The translations under genes and the position numbers were made by a program. A stretch of 64,000 bases of DNA from Paenibacillus sp. FSL K6-1096 (GTDB lineage: Bacteria > Bacillota > Bacilli > Paenibacillales > Paenibacillaceae), in assembly GCF_037977055.1 (NCBI RefSeq), contig NZ_CP150274.1:2046001-2110000 (forward strand), given 5' to 3'. Below, one piece after another: positions 9,237 to 18,824 of this stretch. How positions within the stretch are numbered: the stretch's first letter is position 1; every line of letters begins with the position of its first letter. The notes beneath the pieces are model-generated. The model was not told the DNA's origin, did no database searches, and saw only the letters and a program-made list of their open reading frames with translations.

Positions 9237-9755
9237 TTAATCCTCGTAAGTGAGCAGCGTAACAACCTCAATGTCTGACAGCTTGCTCCGGCCGGCCAGA
9301 GCCGTCAATTCAATCAGGAACGCAGCGCCAACCACTTCGCCGCCGAGCTGCTGCACCAGATTAACCGAGGTAGCAATCGTACCGCCGGTCGCGAGCAGAT
9401 CATCTGCAATCAGCACCTTCTGACCCGGTTTGATCGCATCGGTATGCATAGCAAGAGTATCCTTGCCGTATTCCAGCGCATAACCTGCTTCAATCGTCTC
9501 GTAAGGCAGCTTGCCGCTCTTACGGATCGGCACGAAGCCAACGCCCAGCGCGTATGCCAGCGGTGCACCCACAACGAAGCCGCGCGCCTCCGGTCCGGCA
9601 ATCACATCAATCTCCAGATGGGCTACCAGCTTCTTCAGCTCGTCGATGGCGCTGCGGTAGGACTCCCCGTCCATCAGCAGTGTAGTAATATCCTTGAAGC
9701 TGATTCCAGCCTGGGGAAAATCGGGGATCACTCGAATCTTGTCTTTGAAATCCAA
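9237..9755 (-). CDS. apt: Adenine phosphoribosyltransferase
   Basis: Salvages adenine to AMP using PRPP. The PRPP-binding motif VLIADDLLATGGT (about 115-127) and the flexible-loop residues RKSGKLPYE are present. I choose the TTG at 9755 (172 residues, beginning MDFKDKIRVIPDFPQAG) because AGGAG lies nine bases before it. The in-frame ATGs at 9764 and 9761 abut that site, and family proteins begin at this point. It follows recJ on the same strand with a gap of about 100 bp; the recJ-apt order is conserved in Bacillota. Confidence 0.95.
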   Translation of the reverse strand: MDFKDKIRVIPDFPQAGISFKDITTLLMDGESYRSAIDELKKLVAHLEIDVIAGPEARGFVVGAPLAYALGVGFVPIRKSGKLPYETIEAGYALEYGKDTLAMHTDAIKPGQKVLIADDLLATGGTIATSVNLVQQLGGEVVGAAFLIELTALAGRSKLSDIEVVTLLTYED

Positions 9756-9860
9756 CGTCATCATCTCCTAAAAGTTTGTGAGCTTAGCCTCACTGAAATA
9801 ACTCCGAACACACTTACTCAAACTACAGTATAACCTGCTAACTTCTGTACTCCAAGCTGT

Positions 9861-12260
9861 CTATGAGGCGCCCAAGCGGCGTGACAGCATGAACTCCTGC
9901 AGCTCGCTGCGGCTGCCTTCCATGAAATACTGCTCCATTTCGGCGGTCTTGCCCAGTCTGATGAAATGCTCTGACGCCGTAAGACTCTTGGCCGCCGGCT
10001 GAGGCACGAACGTAATCTTCCCGCCGCTGCGGTCAATGAAATCAAGCTCAGCGAACACATCAAGCATCCGGTTCAGCATACGCGCACCCAATGCGGACTG
10101 GCGGCTCAGCCGCCGCAGCACTTCAGGCTCAGGCGTAGGAGTAGCCGCTATCGAAGCAATCCATTTATATAATGTTGCGAAATGCTCGCGTGTCGGAATC
10201 TGCAGCCGGTCGCGCCCGTCACGGATGGAATGCAGCAGAGCAATATTCTCCGCTCCGGGAAAAGCAGTGAATAATGCCTCCAGCTGCTCGGGAGACTCCG
10301 GCATATCCAGCAGACAGAGCAGCGTGACCTCCGCTGCCCCTCCCCCGCCTTCCGGCTGGTGAAGCGGAGTAATCCCTCCGCCTTCCTCGTACACCCAGAG
10401 AGACATCCCCTTCAGCTCACGCAGCGGGCTTGTCCGGCTGTTCTGGAACACCGCAGCGCTCCTCCCGGGCTTGCCGCTATAGGTCTGAAGCAGCGCTTCC
10501 AGCTGCACAGCCTGCTTGACGGCATCGGCTGTGCCGCGCAGGTCGAACAGCTGTGCCTTCGGCACCGCAAGATCCTGCAGCATCAGCTGAGGCTTGCGGG
10601 AGCCGTTCCATTCATTGACCGACAGCTCCGCGAGTACATCCACCTCTGTACCTGCGGGCAGCAGGTCAGCCAGCGGGCCCTTACCGAAGGCGACTGCTTC
10701 AATCTGCAGCCGGCCCTGCTGGAGTACAAGCTTCAGATGCTTGCTCTCCTGGCCCATCCTGCGGGTCTCCTTCACAGCAGCTCCGCGCAGAATGAACCGC
10801 GGCAGCGGATTGGCCATGCCGAACGGAGCCAGCCGTTCCAGTTCAAGCGCGGCCTGCAGCGTCAGATCGGCGATGGACACCTCGCCGTCCGCAGCCGTAA
10901 CGGCTATGAAGTCCTCCGGCGTCAGGACAGCTGCCGCATAGGCATTCAGCGCCTCATCGAAGGCCTCCAGCTTCTCCTGCGGCAGGCTCATGCCCGCAGC
11001 AGCCGGGTGGCCGCCGAAGTGGTCCATCAGCTCAGCGCAGGAGGATAAGGCTGCATAGATGTCCAGTCCCGGAATAGACCGGGCCGAGCCCTTGCACATT
11101 CCGGTATCCGGGTGAATATCCAGAATAATGACCGGACGGTAATAACGTTCCAGCAGCTTGGAGGCGACAATCCCGACTACGCCCACATTCCAGCCCTGTT
11201 CAGCCAGCACAATAATGTCCGGCAGCCCGGTGCGGCTGATCCGCTCCTCCAGCTTGGCCGTTGCCTCCTGAACGATTCTCTCCACCACCTGCTGGCGTTC
11301 CTTGTTCAGCAGGTCCAGCTCGGCAGCAAGCTGCTCCGCCTCCTCCGCCGCATCTGTCGTAAGCAGCGTTACCGCACGGCCTGCATGATCAAGCCTTCCG
11401 CTGGCATTAATACGCGGTGCCATACCGAAGGCAATATTGACAGCGCTGACAGTATTCATCGTAATTCCGCTGACTGCAAGCAAGGCCCGGACTCCAGGGA
11501 ACATAGAATGCCTCATACTGCTCAGGCCTCTGCGCACCAGACTGCGGTTCTCCCCAACCAGCGGCATCAGATCAGCTACAGTGCCGATTGCGGCAATCTC
11601 GCACCATTCCTCGGGAACTCCGTTGCCCAGCAGGGCCTCAGCCAGCTTATAGGCCACTCCGACACCGGCCAGCCCCTTGAACGGATACGGGCAATGCGGC
11701 AGCTTCGGGTTGATCAGCGCATAAGCCTCGGGCAGCAGCTCGGGCGGCTCATGATGATCGGTAACAATAACATCGATTCCAAGCGTAGAAGCATAGGCAA
11801 TCTGATGATAGGCGCTGATACCAGTATCTACAGTAATCACCAGGGATACACCCTGCTGCAGCGCCCAGTCCAGCGCATGATTATGTAGTCCGTAACCTTC
11901 ATTGGACCGGTGCGGGATATAAATGTCAAACGACGCGCCCAGATGGCGCAGAAGATAGATCATCAGCGCTGTGCTGGACACACCGTCCGCATCATAGTCC
12001 CCATATACCAGGATATGTTCTTCCTCTTCCAGCGCCTTGCGTATCCGCGGCACAGCCTCGGCCATTCCGCTAAGCAGGAAGGGATCATGTCTATCTTCCG
12101 CTCCGCCATCCATGAATTCCAGCGCCTTGCCGGCGGTATCCATGCCTCTTTGCACCAGCAGCGAGGACAGGAGCGGAGAAATAGAAAGGCTCCGGGCCAA
12201 TTCCCGAATCCTGCCGGGATCAGCTGCCGGAGATTGCCATGTTGTTTTGGAATGAAGCAC
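9861..12260 (-). CDS. recJ: Single-stranded-DNA-specific exonuclease RecJ
   Basis: 5'-3' ssDNA exonuclease of the DHH superfamily used in recombination and mismatch or base-excision repair. 799 residues, close to the Bacillus length. DHH motifs: YGDYDADG (86-93), VDTGIS (144-149), TDHHEP (167-172), then the DHHA1 part with GGHPAAAG (about 375). A C-terminal Bacillota-specific extension follows from about residue 560. The start is GTG 12260 with AAAGGTG seven bases upstream. It lies 26 bp behind the CDF transporter gene and ahead of apt, so it is probably transcribed with both. Confidence 0.95.
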   Translation of the reverse strand: MLHSKTTWQSPAADPGRIRELARSLSISPLLSSLLVQRGMDTAGKALEFMDGGAEDRHDPFLLSGMAEAVPRIRKALEEEEHILVYGDYDADGVSSTALMIYLLRHLGASFDIYIPHRSNEGYGLHNHALDWALQQGVSLVITVDTGISAYHQIAYASTLGIDVIVTDHHEPPELLPEAYALINPKLPHCPYPFKGLAGVGVAYKLAEALLGNGVPEEWCEIAAIGTVADLMPLVGENRSLVRRGLSSMRHSMFPGVRALLAVSGITMNTVSAVNIAFGMAPRINASGRLDHAGRAVTLLTTDAAEEAEQLAAELDLLNKERQQVVERIVQEATAKLEERISRTGLPDIIVLAEQGWNVGVVGIVASKLLERYYRPVIILDIHPDTGMCKGSARSIPGLDIYAALSSCAELMDHFGGHPAAAGMSLPQEKLEAFDEALNAYAAAVLTPEDFIAVTAADGEVSIADLTLQAALELERLAPFGMANPLPRFILRGAAVKETRRMGQESKHLKLVLQQGRLQIEAVAFGKGPLADLLPAGTEVDVLAELSVNEWNGSRKPQLMLQDLAVPKAQLFDLRGTADAVKQAVQLEALLQTYSGKPGRSAAVFQNSRTSPLRELKGMSLWVYEEGGGITPLHQPEGGGGAAEVTLLCLLDMPESPEQLEALFTAFPGAENIALLHSIRDGRDRLQIPTREHFATLYKWIASIAATPTPEPEVLRRLSRQSALGARMLNRMLDVFAELDFIDRSGGKITFVPQPAAKSLTASEHFIRLGKTAEMEQYFMEGSRSELQEFMLSRRLGAS

Positions 12261-12286
12261 GCCAGCACACCTTTCTCTCTTGCAGA

Positions 12287-13246
12287 CTACTGGAGCAGCG
12301 TGGGAATATCGTTGTCCACAAGCTCATGATTGCTTTTGTACGGATAACCCGGGTCATACGGCACAACCTCCATATGAACCTCCCCGACATGCACAAACCG
12401 GTGCTGGAGCAGCTTCCGGGCGCATTCCGAGATATCCTGGGCTTCCAGCACGCTGATCCGCGGATTCACACTGATCTTCACATGCAGATTCACATAACTG
12501 CCTTCCTCCAGCGCCCGGAGCTGCTCAATACGGATAACCCCGTGCACACGCTGAACCGTCTCTATGAAGCTGGCCGCTTCCTCGGATGGAAGCTCCTGCA
12601 GCTTCTTGCTGTAGACAGAAGATGTAATTAAGGAATAGCCTTTGCGGAGAATCAGACCACCGGTGAGCAGTGCGGCAACCGGGTCCAGATAGACCAGAGG
12701 ATGCCAGTTCATATACCCTCCCGTCATGGCCAGGGCAATTCCGATGAATACGGTAATTGATGTATACAGGCTGAACCGGTGGCTGTCAGCATAAGCTGCA
12801 TGGCTGCCGTCGCCCTTCTTCTTGAAATAACGGTACTGGTATTGGAATACGGCCTCTTTAAATACAATGCACAGCAGGACAGCGGCAAGCGCCGATTGCC
12901 CGGGTGCGGATAAATGGCCTCTGGTCAGATCACGAATCGCCGAGAAGACAACCTGCAGCCCGCCCATCAGAATCAGCACAGAGAACAGAATGGCCGCCAG
13001 CGGCTCATTGTTCCCTTGCTTAGCCTGGCTGCGTATAGAACCAGCCTTGCCATTCTGCTTCGGATGCCACGGAATAACCCCTGCCAGCCTGGCGGCGGCA
13101 TCTGATGCGGAATAGATGGCGTCCCCCATCAACGCCTTGCTGCCCGACAGATAACCGACACCGCCTTTGGCTACTGCCAGTGCTATATCGCTAAGGATTC
13201 CGGTCCAGATAACCGTTTCCTTCCGGGGTGATTGTTTGTCATTCAT
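12287..13246 (-). CDS. Cation diffusion facilitator family transporter
   Basis: Membrane exporter for divalent metals driven by proton exchange. It has 319 residues, about six membrane segments in the first 200 residues and a cytoplasmic C-terminal domain (RVHGVIRIEQLRALEEGSYVNLHVKISVNPRISV...) typical of the family. The TM2 metal-site motif reads GDAIYSASD, with Tyr where His, Asp or Asn usually stands four residues before the conserved Asp; TM5 has YLDPVAALL. The metal cannot be assigned. I start at ATG 13246 because GGAGG lies nine bases before it. CDF genes occupy this place between secF and recJ in related genomes. Confidence 0.88.
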   Translation of the reverse strand: MNDKQSPRKETVIWTGILSDIALAVAKGGVGYLSGSKALMGDAIYSASDAAARLAGVIPWHPKQNGKAGSIRSQAKQGNNEPLAAILFSVLILMGGLQVVFSAIRDLTRGHLSAPGQSALAAVLLCIVFKEAVFQYQYRYFKKKGDGSHAAYADSHRFSLYTSITVFIGIALAMTGGYMNWHPLVYLDPVAALLTGGLILRKGYSLITSSVYSKKLQELPSEEAASFIETVQRVHGVIRIEQLRALEEGSYVNLHVKISVNPRISVLEAQDISECARKLLQHRFVHVGEVHMEVVPYDPGYPYKSNHELVDNDIPTLLQ

Positions 13247-13322
13247 AACGAGGCCCTCCTTGCCACTAGCAGGTAAACTCATGATGATGATTAAGCTTTG
13301 ATATCCTGATCCAAAGATTCCG

Positions 13323-13352
13323 AAAAGCCGCGTCGCTACTGACGCGGCTGAT
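13323..13352 (-). terminator. Terminator of secD-secF
   Basis: Minus strand AGCCGCGTC pairs with GACGCGGCT, followed by TTTCGG. A short but stable stem just past the secF stop. Confidence 0.75.
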
Positions 13353-13366
13353 GGAACAACCGGGTG

Positions 13367-14266
13367 TTAGGCTTTGGCCGGGCTCTTCGCCGCTGGCTTT
13401 TGGCTCTTCTTCAGTAGCAGCCAGAGCGGGCTTGCAATGAAGATCGACGAATAGGCTCCGAAGAGCAGGCCGATAACCATCGCCAGCGAGAACATCCGGA
13501 TGGACTCGCCGCCCATAATCAGCAGGAAGAACGCGGCAATAAATACAGTAAAGGCGGTATACAGGGAACGCATGAGCGTCTGCATGACACTTTGGTTAAC
13601 CAGATGCTTCAGATCCTCATACGTCTTCTGTTTGCCGAAGCGCAGATTCTCACGGATCCGGTCAAAGATAACGATCGTATCATTGATGGAGTAACCGATA
13701 ATGGTCAGCACCGCGACAATGAAGGTGATGTCTACTTCCAGGCGGAAGATGGAGAAGACAGCCACGACCATGAATGCGTCATGAAGCAGCGCCACAATGG
13801 ATGCCAGCGCAAAACGCCATTCAAAGCGGATGCTTACATAGATAATAATCCCGATACTGGACAGCAGCACCGAATAGATCGCATTGCGGGCCAGTTCCTT
13901 CGCCATTTCGGTATCCACCGTATTGATCTCGAAGGAGGCCTTGTCATCCAGCTTGTTGATCGACTGCTTGAGCGCCTCGCTCTGTGTATCATTTAGCTCC
14001 TGGTCGTAGCGGATATTGACCCGCTTGTCGCCGACAGTAACCGTCGGCTCATGCTCTACACCCGCATCCTTCAGCGCCGGCTGAAGCTGCTCCAGCGTAA
14101 GGCTCTTGGACAGAGCTACGTCCACATTGGACCCGGCCTTGAAGTCAACGCTGTAATTCAGGCCGAAGGTCGCCAGGAAGACCAGTCCTGCCACAGTCAG
14201 GGCAATGGAGAAAATATAGAAATACTTGCTTAAATGTACGAAATCAATCTCTTTCTTAAAGCGCAC
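13367..14266 (-). CDS. secF: Protein translocase subunit SecF
   Basis: Membrane RND-type partner of SecD that assists late steps of Sec export using the proton gradient. 299 residues: TM1 near 14-34, a periplasm-side loop with VDFKAGSNV, then five TMs. The conserved GYSINDTIVIFDRIRENL sits in TM4. The start is GTG 14266, nine bases after GGAGGG; an upstream in-frame GTG at 14275 touches that site and is less likely. It overlaps the end of secD by 11 bp, so the two are translationally coupled. SecD and SecF are separate here but fused in B. subtilis. Confidence 0.95.
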   Translation of the reverse strand: MRFKKEIDFVHLSKYFYIFSIALTVAGLVFLATFGLNYSVDFKAGSNVDVALSKSLTLEQLQPALKDAGVEHEPTVTVGDKRVNIRYDQELNDTQSEALKQSINKLDDKASFEINTVDTEMAKELARNAIYSVLLSSIGIIIYVSIRFEWRFALASIVALLHDAFMVVAVFSIFRLEVDITFIVAVLTIIGYSINDTIVIFDRIRENLRFGKQKTYEDLKHLVNQSVMQTLMRSLYTAFTVFIAAFFLLIMGGESIRMFSLAMVIGLLFGAYSSIFIASPLWLLLKKSQKPAAKSPAKA

Positions 14267-15509
14267 TGATGTCACCCTCCTTTACCCCAAATTGCTTCGG
14301 CTTCTTGAGTGCTCCGGCTTTAACCAGCACAGTCAGCAGCCAATGGGCAAAATAAAGGTTTGTCACGATACTGAGCACAATTTCCACGATCAGAATCAGC
14401 GCGAAGCCTTTTACCGCACCTGTACCGAAGGCGAACATAACCGCTGCTACGATAATCGTGGTGATATTCGCATCCATAACAGTACGGAAGGAGGTCTTGT
14501 TCCCTGCTTTGACAGAGGACATAATGCCCTTGCCGCTGCGCATTTCTTCTCTAATCCGTTCGTTGGTAATGATGTTGGCATCGACCGCCATCCCGATCCC
14601 GAGAATGAACGCGGCCACACCAGGCAGGGTTAGCGTAAAGTCAGCCAGTACAAAGACGAGAATCAGCAGCCAGGTGTGCAGGATCAGCGCGAAGCTGGCC
14701 AGTACGCCCGGAAGCCGGTACATGGCAATCATGAAGATCAGAATAATAACAGACCCGACAATACCGGCTCTGACGGTCTCTTCCAGGGACTGCTTACCGA
14801 GTGTAGCGCCTACGCTCTGGGAGTACTTCTCTGTCAGCTTCAGCGGCAGGGCACCCAGGTTAATCGTATCTGCAATCTCACGGGCTTCATCTAATGTGTA
14901 TCCCCCGGAGATGGATGCTTTACCATCCGTAAGAACTGCTCTCACATAAGGAGGGTCGGACAGCAATGTATCATCCAGATAAATGGCAAGCTGTTTACCC
15001 AGCAGCCGCTTGGTTATTTCTGCGAATTTATCCTTGTTTTTGATGGAGATGCTGATTTCGGGGCGGTTCAGATTATCGCGTTGCACCTCTGCCGCACCTT
15101 CAACAAAATCACTGCCCACAAGTTCGATCTTGCTGAATGTTCCAGGCGCATCGCCTTCAGCGGCACTGCGGAACGTCAGTACTGCCGGCTCTTTCATTTT
15201 CTTGCGGACCTCAGCTTCGTCGGTAACGCCCGCAATCTTCAGACGGATGCGGTCGGTCCCTTCGGTGGTTACCTCAGGCTCGCTTGTTCCGAGTGCATTA
15301 GCGCGTTTCTCCAGACTCTCTGCCGTTTTCTGCAGTGAAGCCCGGGTCAGAGTGCCTCCCGTATCCATTGGCTCTGCGTGGTACAGAATCTCGAATCCGC
15401 CCTTAAGGTCAAGACCCAGACGGACCCGCTCCAGCAGCCCGGGAGTTGTAAATACCATGACGCCGGTTAGAACGACCACGGTAAGGATAAAGCTCAACAT
15501 TCTCTTCAT
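14256..15509 (-). CDS. secD: Protein translocase subunit SecD
   Basis: Large subunit of the SecDF complex. 417 residues: TM1 at 5-24, motif D1 GLDLKGGFEILYHAEP (about 33-48), the P1 periplasmic head with SLEKRANALGTSEPEV, then five TMs. Motif D4 IGMAVDANIITNERIREE carries the conserved Asp of the proton path. The first gene of the secDF unit, with a near-consensus promoter just upstream. Confidence 0.96.
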   Translation of the reverse strand: MKRMLSFILTVVVLTGVMVFTTPGLLERVRLGLDLKGGFEILYHAEPMDTGGTLTRASLQKTAESLEKRANALGTSEPEVTTEGTDRIRLKIAGVTDEAEVRKKMKEPAVLTFRSAAEGDAPGTFSKIELVGSDFVEGAAEVQRDNLNRPEISISIKNKDKFAEITKRLLGKQLAIYLDDTLLSDPPYVRAVLTDGKASISGGYTLDEAREIADTINLGALPLKLTEKYSQSVGATLGKQSLEETVRAGIVGSVIILIFMIAMYRLPGVLASFALILHTWLLILVFVLADFTLTLPGVAAFILGIGMAVDANIITNERIREEMRSGKGIMSSVKAGNKTSFRTVMDANITTIIVAAVMFAFGTGAVKGFALILIVEIVLSIVTNLYFAHWLLTVLVKAGALKKPKQFGVKEGDISAL

Positions 15510-15546
15510 GCTCTAGCTAGTTCCCCTTTCATTACTCAATATTCCT

Positions 15547-15575
15547 ATTATAGCTACGTGCGAAATGACCGTCAA
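15547..15575 (-). promoter_or_regulatory. Sigma-A type promoter of secD-secF
   Basis: Minus strand: -35 TTGACG (15575-15570), 17-bp spacer, -10 TATAAT (15552-15547), 38 bp before the secD start. Confidence 0.85.
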
Positions 15576-15738
15576 TTCAGGCGGAATGACGGCGCAGGCT
15601 TCACACAAAGAAACGGCCGGTCTGCTGCAGGCGAGAGATCCTCCGTTTGATAGGACAGGTTATTCAGACTCCTTCCTTACTTTACTGCTTCGCGTACCCG
15701 TTTGCAAAAAGAAAATTCGTCTTCAGGCACAGCAGTTC

Positions 15739-15990
15739 TCAATTCAGTCCCCTGTAGGCGGCAATGGTCAGATAATTCATATAACTGCTTGATTTCAGCG
15801 AATAAATATCATTGACAAGCCGGTGCAGGGGAGGCATTCCCTCCTTGCCGTAATTCCGGCTGACACACTCCCAAATATCCTTACCGGTCACATATTCATA
15901 GCCGAGGAGACGGAATTCCTCCGCTTTGCTGATGCACATGGCCTCGATTTCTTCACTAAGCTCGTCATATGTCCATGGCTGCGATTCCAC
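15739..15990 (-). CDS. comN: ComN-like post-transcriptional regulator
   Basis: 83-residue cytoplasmic protein of the family named for B. subtilis ComN (YrzD), which acts post-transcriptionally on the comE mRNA. The conserved core WTYDELSEEIEAMCISKAEEFRLLGY...V....WECVS is recognisable, as is the position between secDF and spoVB, the same as in Bacillus. I start at GTG 15990 (MESQPWTYDEL) because GGAGG is eight bases upstream; a longer reading to 16017 lacks a ribosome site. Whether this organism has the same target is unknown. Confidence 0.82.
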   Translation of the reverse strand: MESQPWTYDELSEEIEAMCISKAEEFRLLGYEYVTGKDIWECVSRNYGKEGMPPLHRLVNDIYSLKSSSYMNYLTIAAYRGLN

Positions 15991-16201
15991 GTGTAAGCAC
16001 CTCCAAAGATTCCTCATTTATGTATGCTCAGTGGTACGTATTCGACCCTGCCTTCCCGCTTTCCTGCTTACCGCCAAAAACTTGTCCTGGGAATGCTTGT
16101 CATGGAGTCCACCTGTACCTGCATATCCTTATACAAGCCTTCCTCGGCAGAACGACGGCTTAGGCGCAGTGTCATTTCATTCAGGGAAGAAGGAATGCCC
16201 T

Positions 16202-17758
16202 TTGAGGAAACAGAGCTTTATTCAAGGAACCATCATTCTGCTGTGCGCCGGTATCATTAACCGGATGCTTGGCTTCATTCCCCGGATTGCCCTGCCGCGG
16301 ATCATCGGCGCTGAAGGGGTGGGGCTGTATCAGCTGGGATATCCTTTTTTCATTGTGCTGATCACAGTCATTACCGGCGGACTGCCGCTCGCTGTAGCCA
16401 AGCTGGTGGCTGAAGCTGAGGGGGAGAACCGTCCGGAGCAGTCCCGGAGAATCCTGCATACCAGTCTTGCCCTCAGTCTGACGCTGGGGGTTCTGTTCAC
16501 CTTCATCGCCCTGTTCAGCGCGTCATGGGTCTCCAGTGTGCTTCTGACGGACCGGCGTGTCTATTATACCTTTGTCAGCATGACGCCTATGATCGCCATC
16601 GTTGCCGTCTCCTCCATCTACAGGGGGTATTTCCAGGGCCGGCAGAACATGATTCCCTCCGCGTTCTCCTCTGTACTGGAATCCATCATCCGTATCTTCT
16701 TCATGCTGTGGTTCTCCTGGCTGCTGCTTCCGAAGGGGCTGGCCTTTGCGGCTGCGGGTGCAATGCTGGGGGTCACGGTCGGGGAGATCGCGGGAATGCT
16801 TGCGCTGCTGGGGCAGTATTATTTTAGCGTGCAAAAAGACAGGGCGCTGCCGTCCGGAGACGAGTCCCCGGAGACAACCCCTGTGCTGAAACGGCTGGCC
16901 GGCATCGCCGTCCCGGTTACCGCCGGACGCCTGATCGGCTCCTTCTCTTATCTGCTGGAATCCATTATTACGGTGCGCAGTCTGGCGCTGGCCGGTATCG
17001 CCGCTGCTGCCGCAACGGCACAATATGGTTCGCTTCAAGGTATGGTCATCCCGCTGCTGCTCCTGCCGGGTGTGCTCAGCTCCTCCCTGGCCGTCTCCCT
17101 CGTCCCTTCCCTTTCAGAGGCAGCTGCGCGTGATGATATGCCCACCATTCATAAAAGAATGCACCAGGCCCTGCGCCTCGCCATGGTTACCGGTGCCCCG
17201 TTTGCTGCCGTTATGTATATTCTTGCCGTACCGCTCTGTACGTTGATGTACGGCAATGCAGCGGATACGGCGCCTATGCTGCGGATGATGGCTCCGTTTG
17301 CTGTATTCCTCTATGTCCAGGCCCCGCTGCAGGCCGCCCTACAGGCGATGGACCGTCCGGGCCGGGCGCTGATCAATACGCTGATTGGAGCGGTTGTCAA
17401 AATCCTGCTGATCCTCCTGCTGGCCTCACGGCCGGAATACGGAATTCTGGGCGCCATCATCGCCATCATGGTCAACAGCCTTCTGGTCACCCTGCTGCAT
17501 GGATTTAGCGTGGTCCGCCTGACCGCAATGTCCTTAAGATGGTCCGATCCGCTCAAAATTATAGCGGCTACAATCATCATGGCTGCTGCCATGTCCTATG
17601 TCTACACCTCTGTTTCCGTGTCTTCATCCCAGTGGATACAGTTTCTGGCTGCCGCCGCTTGCGGGATGGGAGTCTATCTGGGCATCTGCCTCTTGTCCGG
17701 CCTGATCTCGGCGCGGGATCTGGAGCGTGTTCCCTTTTTCAAGCGCTGGCGGAGTTAA
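16202..17758 (+). CDS. spoVB: Stage V sporulation protein B (MOP-family flippase-like)
   Basis: Polytopic membrane protein of the MurJ/Wzx (MOP) superfamily required for spore cortex formation, probably acting in lipid-linked precursor handling in the mother cell. The TTG start at 16202, seven bases after AGAAGGA, gives 518 residues, the same length as B. subtilis SpoVB, and begins RKQSFIQGTIILLCAG. About 14 membrane segments are visible. The N-terminal signature GFIPRIALPRIIGAEGVGLYQLGYP is characteristic. Upstream in-frame codons overlap comN and are noncoding. It converges on yrbG with only 5 bp between the stops. Confidence 0.93.
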   Translation: MRKQSFIQGTIILLCAGIINRMLGFIPRIALPRIIGAEGVGLYQLGYPFFIVLITVITGGLPLAVAKLVAEAEGENRPEQSRRILHTSLALSLTLGVLFTFIALFSASWVSSVLLTDRRVYYTFVSMTPMIAIVAVSSIYRGYFQGRQNMIPSAFSSVLESIIRIFFMLWFSWLLLPKGLAFAAAGAMLGVTVGEIAGMLALLGQYYFSVQKDRALPSGDESPETTPVLKRLAGIAVPVTAGRLIGSFSYLLESIITVRSLALAGIAAAAATAQYGSLQGMVIPLLLLPGVLSSSLAVSLVPSLSEAAARDDMPTIHKRMHQALRLAMVTGAPFAAVMYILAVPLCTLMYGNAADTAPMLRMMAPFAVFLYVQAPLQAALQAMDRPGRALINTLIGAVVKILLILLLASRPEYGILGAIIAIMVNSLLVTLLHGFSVVRLTAMSLRWSDPLKIIAATIIMAAAMSYVYTSVSVSSSQWIQFLAAAACGMGVYLGICLLSGLISARDLERVPFFKRWRS

Positions 17759-17763
17759 AACCA

Positions 17764-18618
17764 TCAGCCGTTATTCGGATGAATCGGCGCAATATAGAGC
17801 TCTCCCTTATGGTCCACCGAGCACAGAAAAACATCGCGGAAATCGGAAACGCCCTTCTGGCGGATCTGGTTCCTGAGCCAGAAGCGGTTCTTGCCGATCA
17901 TCTCCAGATTGCCGTCCTGTACCTTCCCGTCCATGATCAGCGGAATCGGCAAGCCCTCATAGCGTATTTTATGCTTGGGCAGCTGCACAGAACCGGAATC
18001 CTCCTGGTCCTTAGAGTCCTTGGAATTATTAGAATCACTGGAATCATTAGAATCGGCAGAGTTCTTTTGGTTCCCTGTCTTCTTCTGGTTGTCTTTGTTC
18101 TTCTGCTTCTGCTCCGCGCTGACGCTGCTGTTCCCGGACTGGTTGGATGAGGTAACTCCCTTGTTTTTCTCAATGACCGTCAGCTGGCCGCTGGTCTCCA
18201 GGATAGCAAATTCCACATCAGCGGGACTGACAATATTCTGCCCGCGCAGTTGCAGCAGGAGATCATCGATATTATAGCGCTGCCTGCGCATCTCCCCGCG
18301 GTGCAGCTTCCCGTCTGAGATGAGAATACTCGGCTTGCCGTCCACCAACAGGCGCAGCTTCCGGCTCTTCAGACTGAGCTGGGCCACAATAACCTGGATC
18401 AGCACCAGGGTAGCCATAGGAACGATTCCGTCATAGAGGGGCCGCTCAATATCTTCAATGACAAACACGCCAATCTCTGCAATCATGATGGAAATCGTAA
18501 GATCAAAGATGGACAGCTTGCCGATCTCGCGCTTGCCCATGATCCTCATGCTCATGAAGATGAAGAGATACATCAGGACGGTTAGAAAGATGTGGGCTGT
18601 AATATGCTGAAACAACAT
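17764..18618 (-). CDS. yrbG: DUF421 membrane protein (YrbG-like) with low-complexity insert
   Basis: 284 residues: three N-terminal membrane segments (about 8-28, 38-56, 62-82), then the soluble DUF421/YetF-type domain (LLVDGKPSILISDGKLHRGEMRRQRYNIDDLLLQLRGQNI). The soluble domain is interrupted at about 155-212 by a Ser/Asn/Asp/Lys/Gln-rich stretch with little sequence order, after which the domain resumes (LPKHKIRYEGLPIPLIMDGKVQ...). Function unknown; related proteins occur next to spoVB in Bacillus. Good GGAAGGAG before ATG 18618. The insert is likely a disordered linker that expanded. Confidence 0.85.
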   Translation of the reverse strand: MLFQHITAHIFLTVLMYLFIFMSMRIMGKREIGKLSIFDLTISIMIAEIGVFVIEDIERPLYDGIVPMATLVLIQVIVAQLSLKSRKLRLLVDGKPSILISDGKLHRGEMRRQRYNIDDLLLQLRGQNIVSPADVEFAILETSGQLTVIEKNKGVTSSNQSGNSSVSAEQKQKNKDNQKKTGNQKNSADSNDSSDSNNSKDSKDQEDSGSVQLPKHKIRYEGLPIPLIMDGKVQDGNLEMIGKNRFWLRNQIRQKGVSDFRDVFLCSVDHKGELYIAPIHPNNG

Positions 18619-18824
18619 ACTCTCTCCTTCCGCTTCTCACCCGGCGGCTGGCCCTCCAGGCGGATTAATGTACACCTATTCTGGCCTGCCTGCCAAGGGA
18701 ACATTCGGAAACCGGCTGTTTAATTAATGGTAAAAAAGCCATATCGGCCATTCCGGTACTATTGGGGCAAGCCTCCCCATACAATAATTAGTATCCGGTT
18801 AACAAACTTTTAGGGGGTTTTACC

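Noticed and set aside
15926..16201. 92-codon N-terminal extension of SpoVB
   Set aside because: It overlaps comN on the other strand and is followed by a TTG start with a good ribosome site that gives the standard 518-residue protein.
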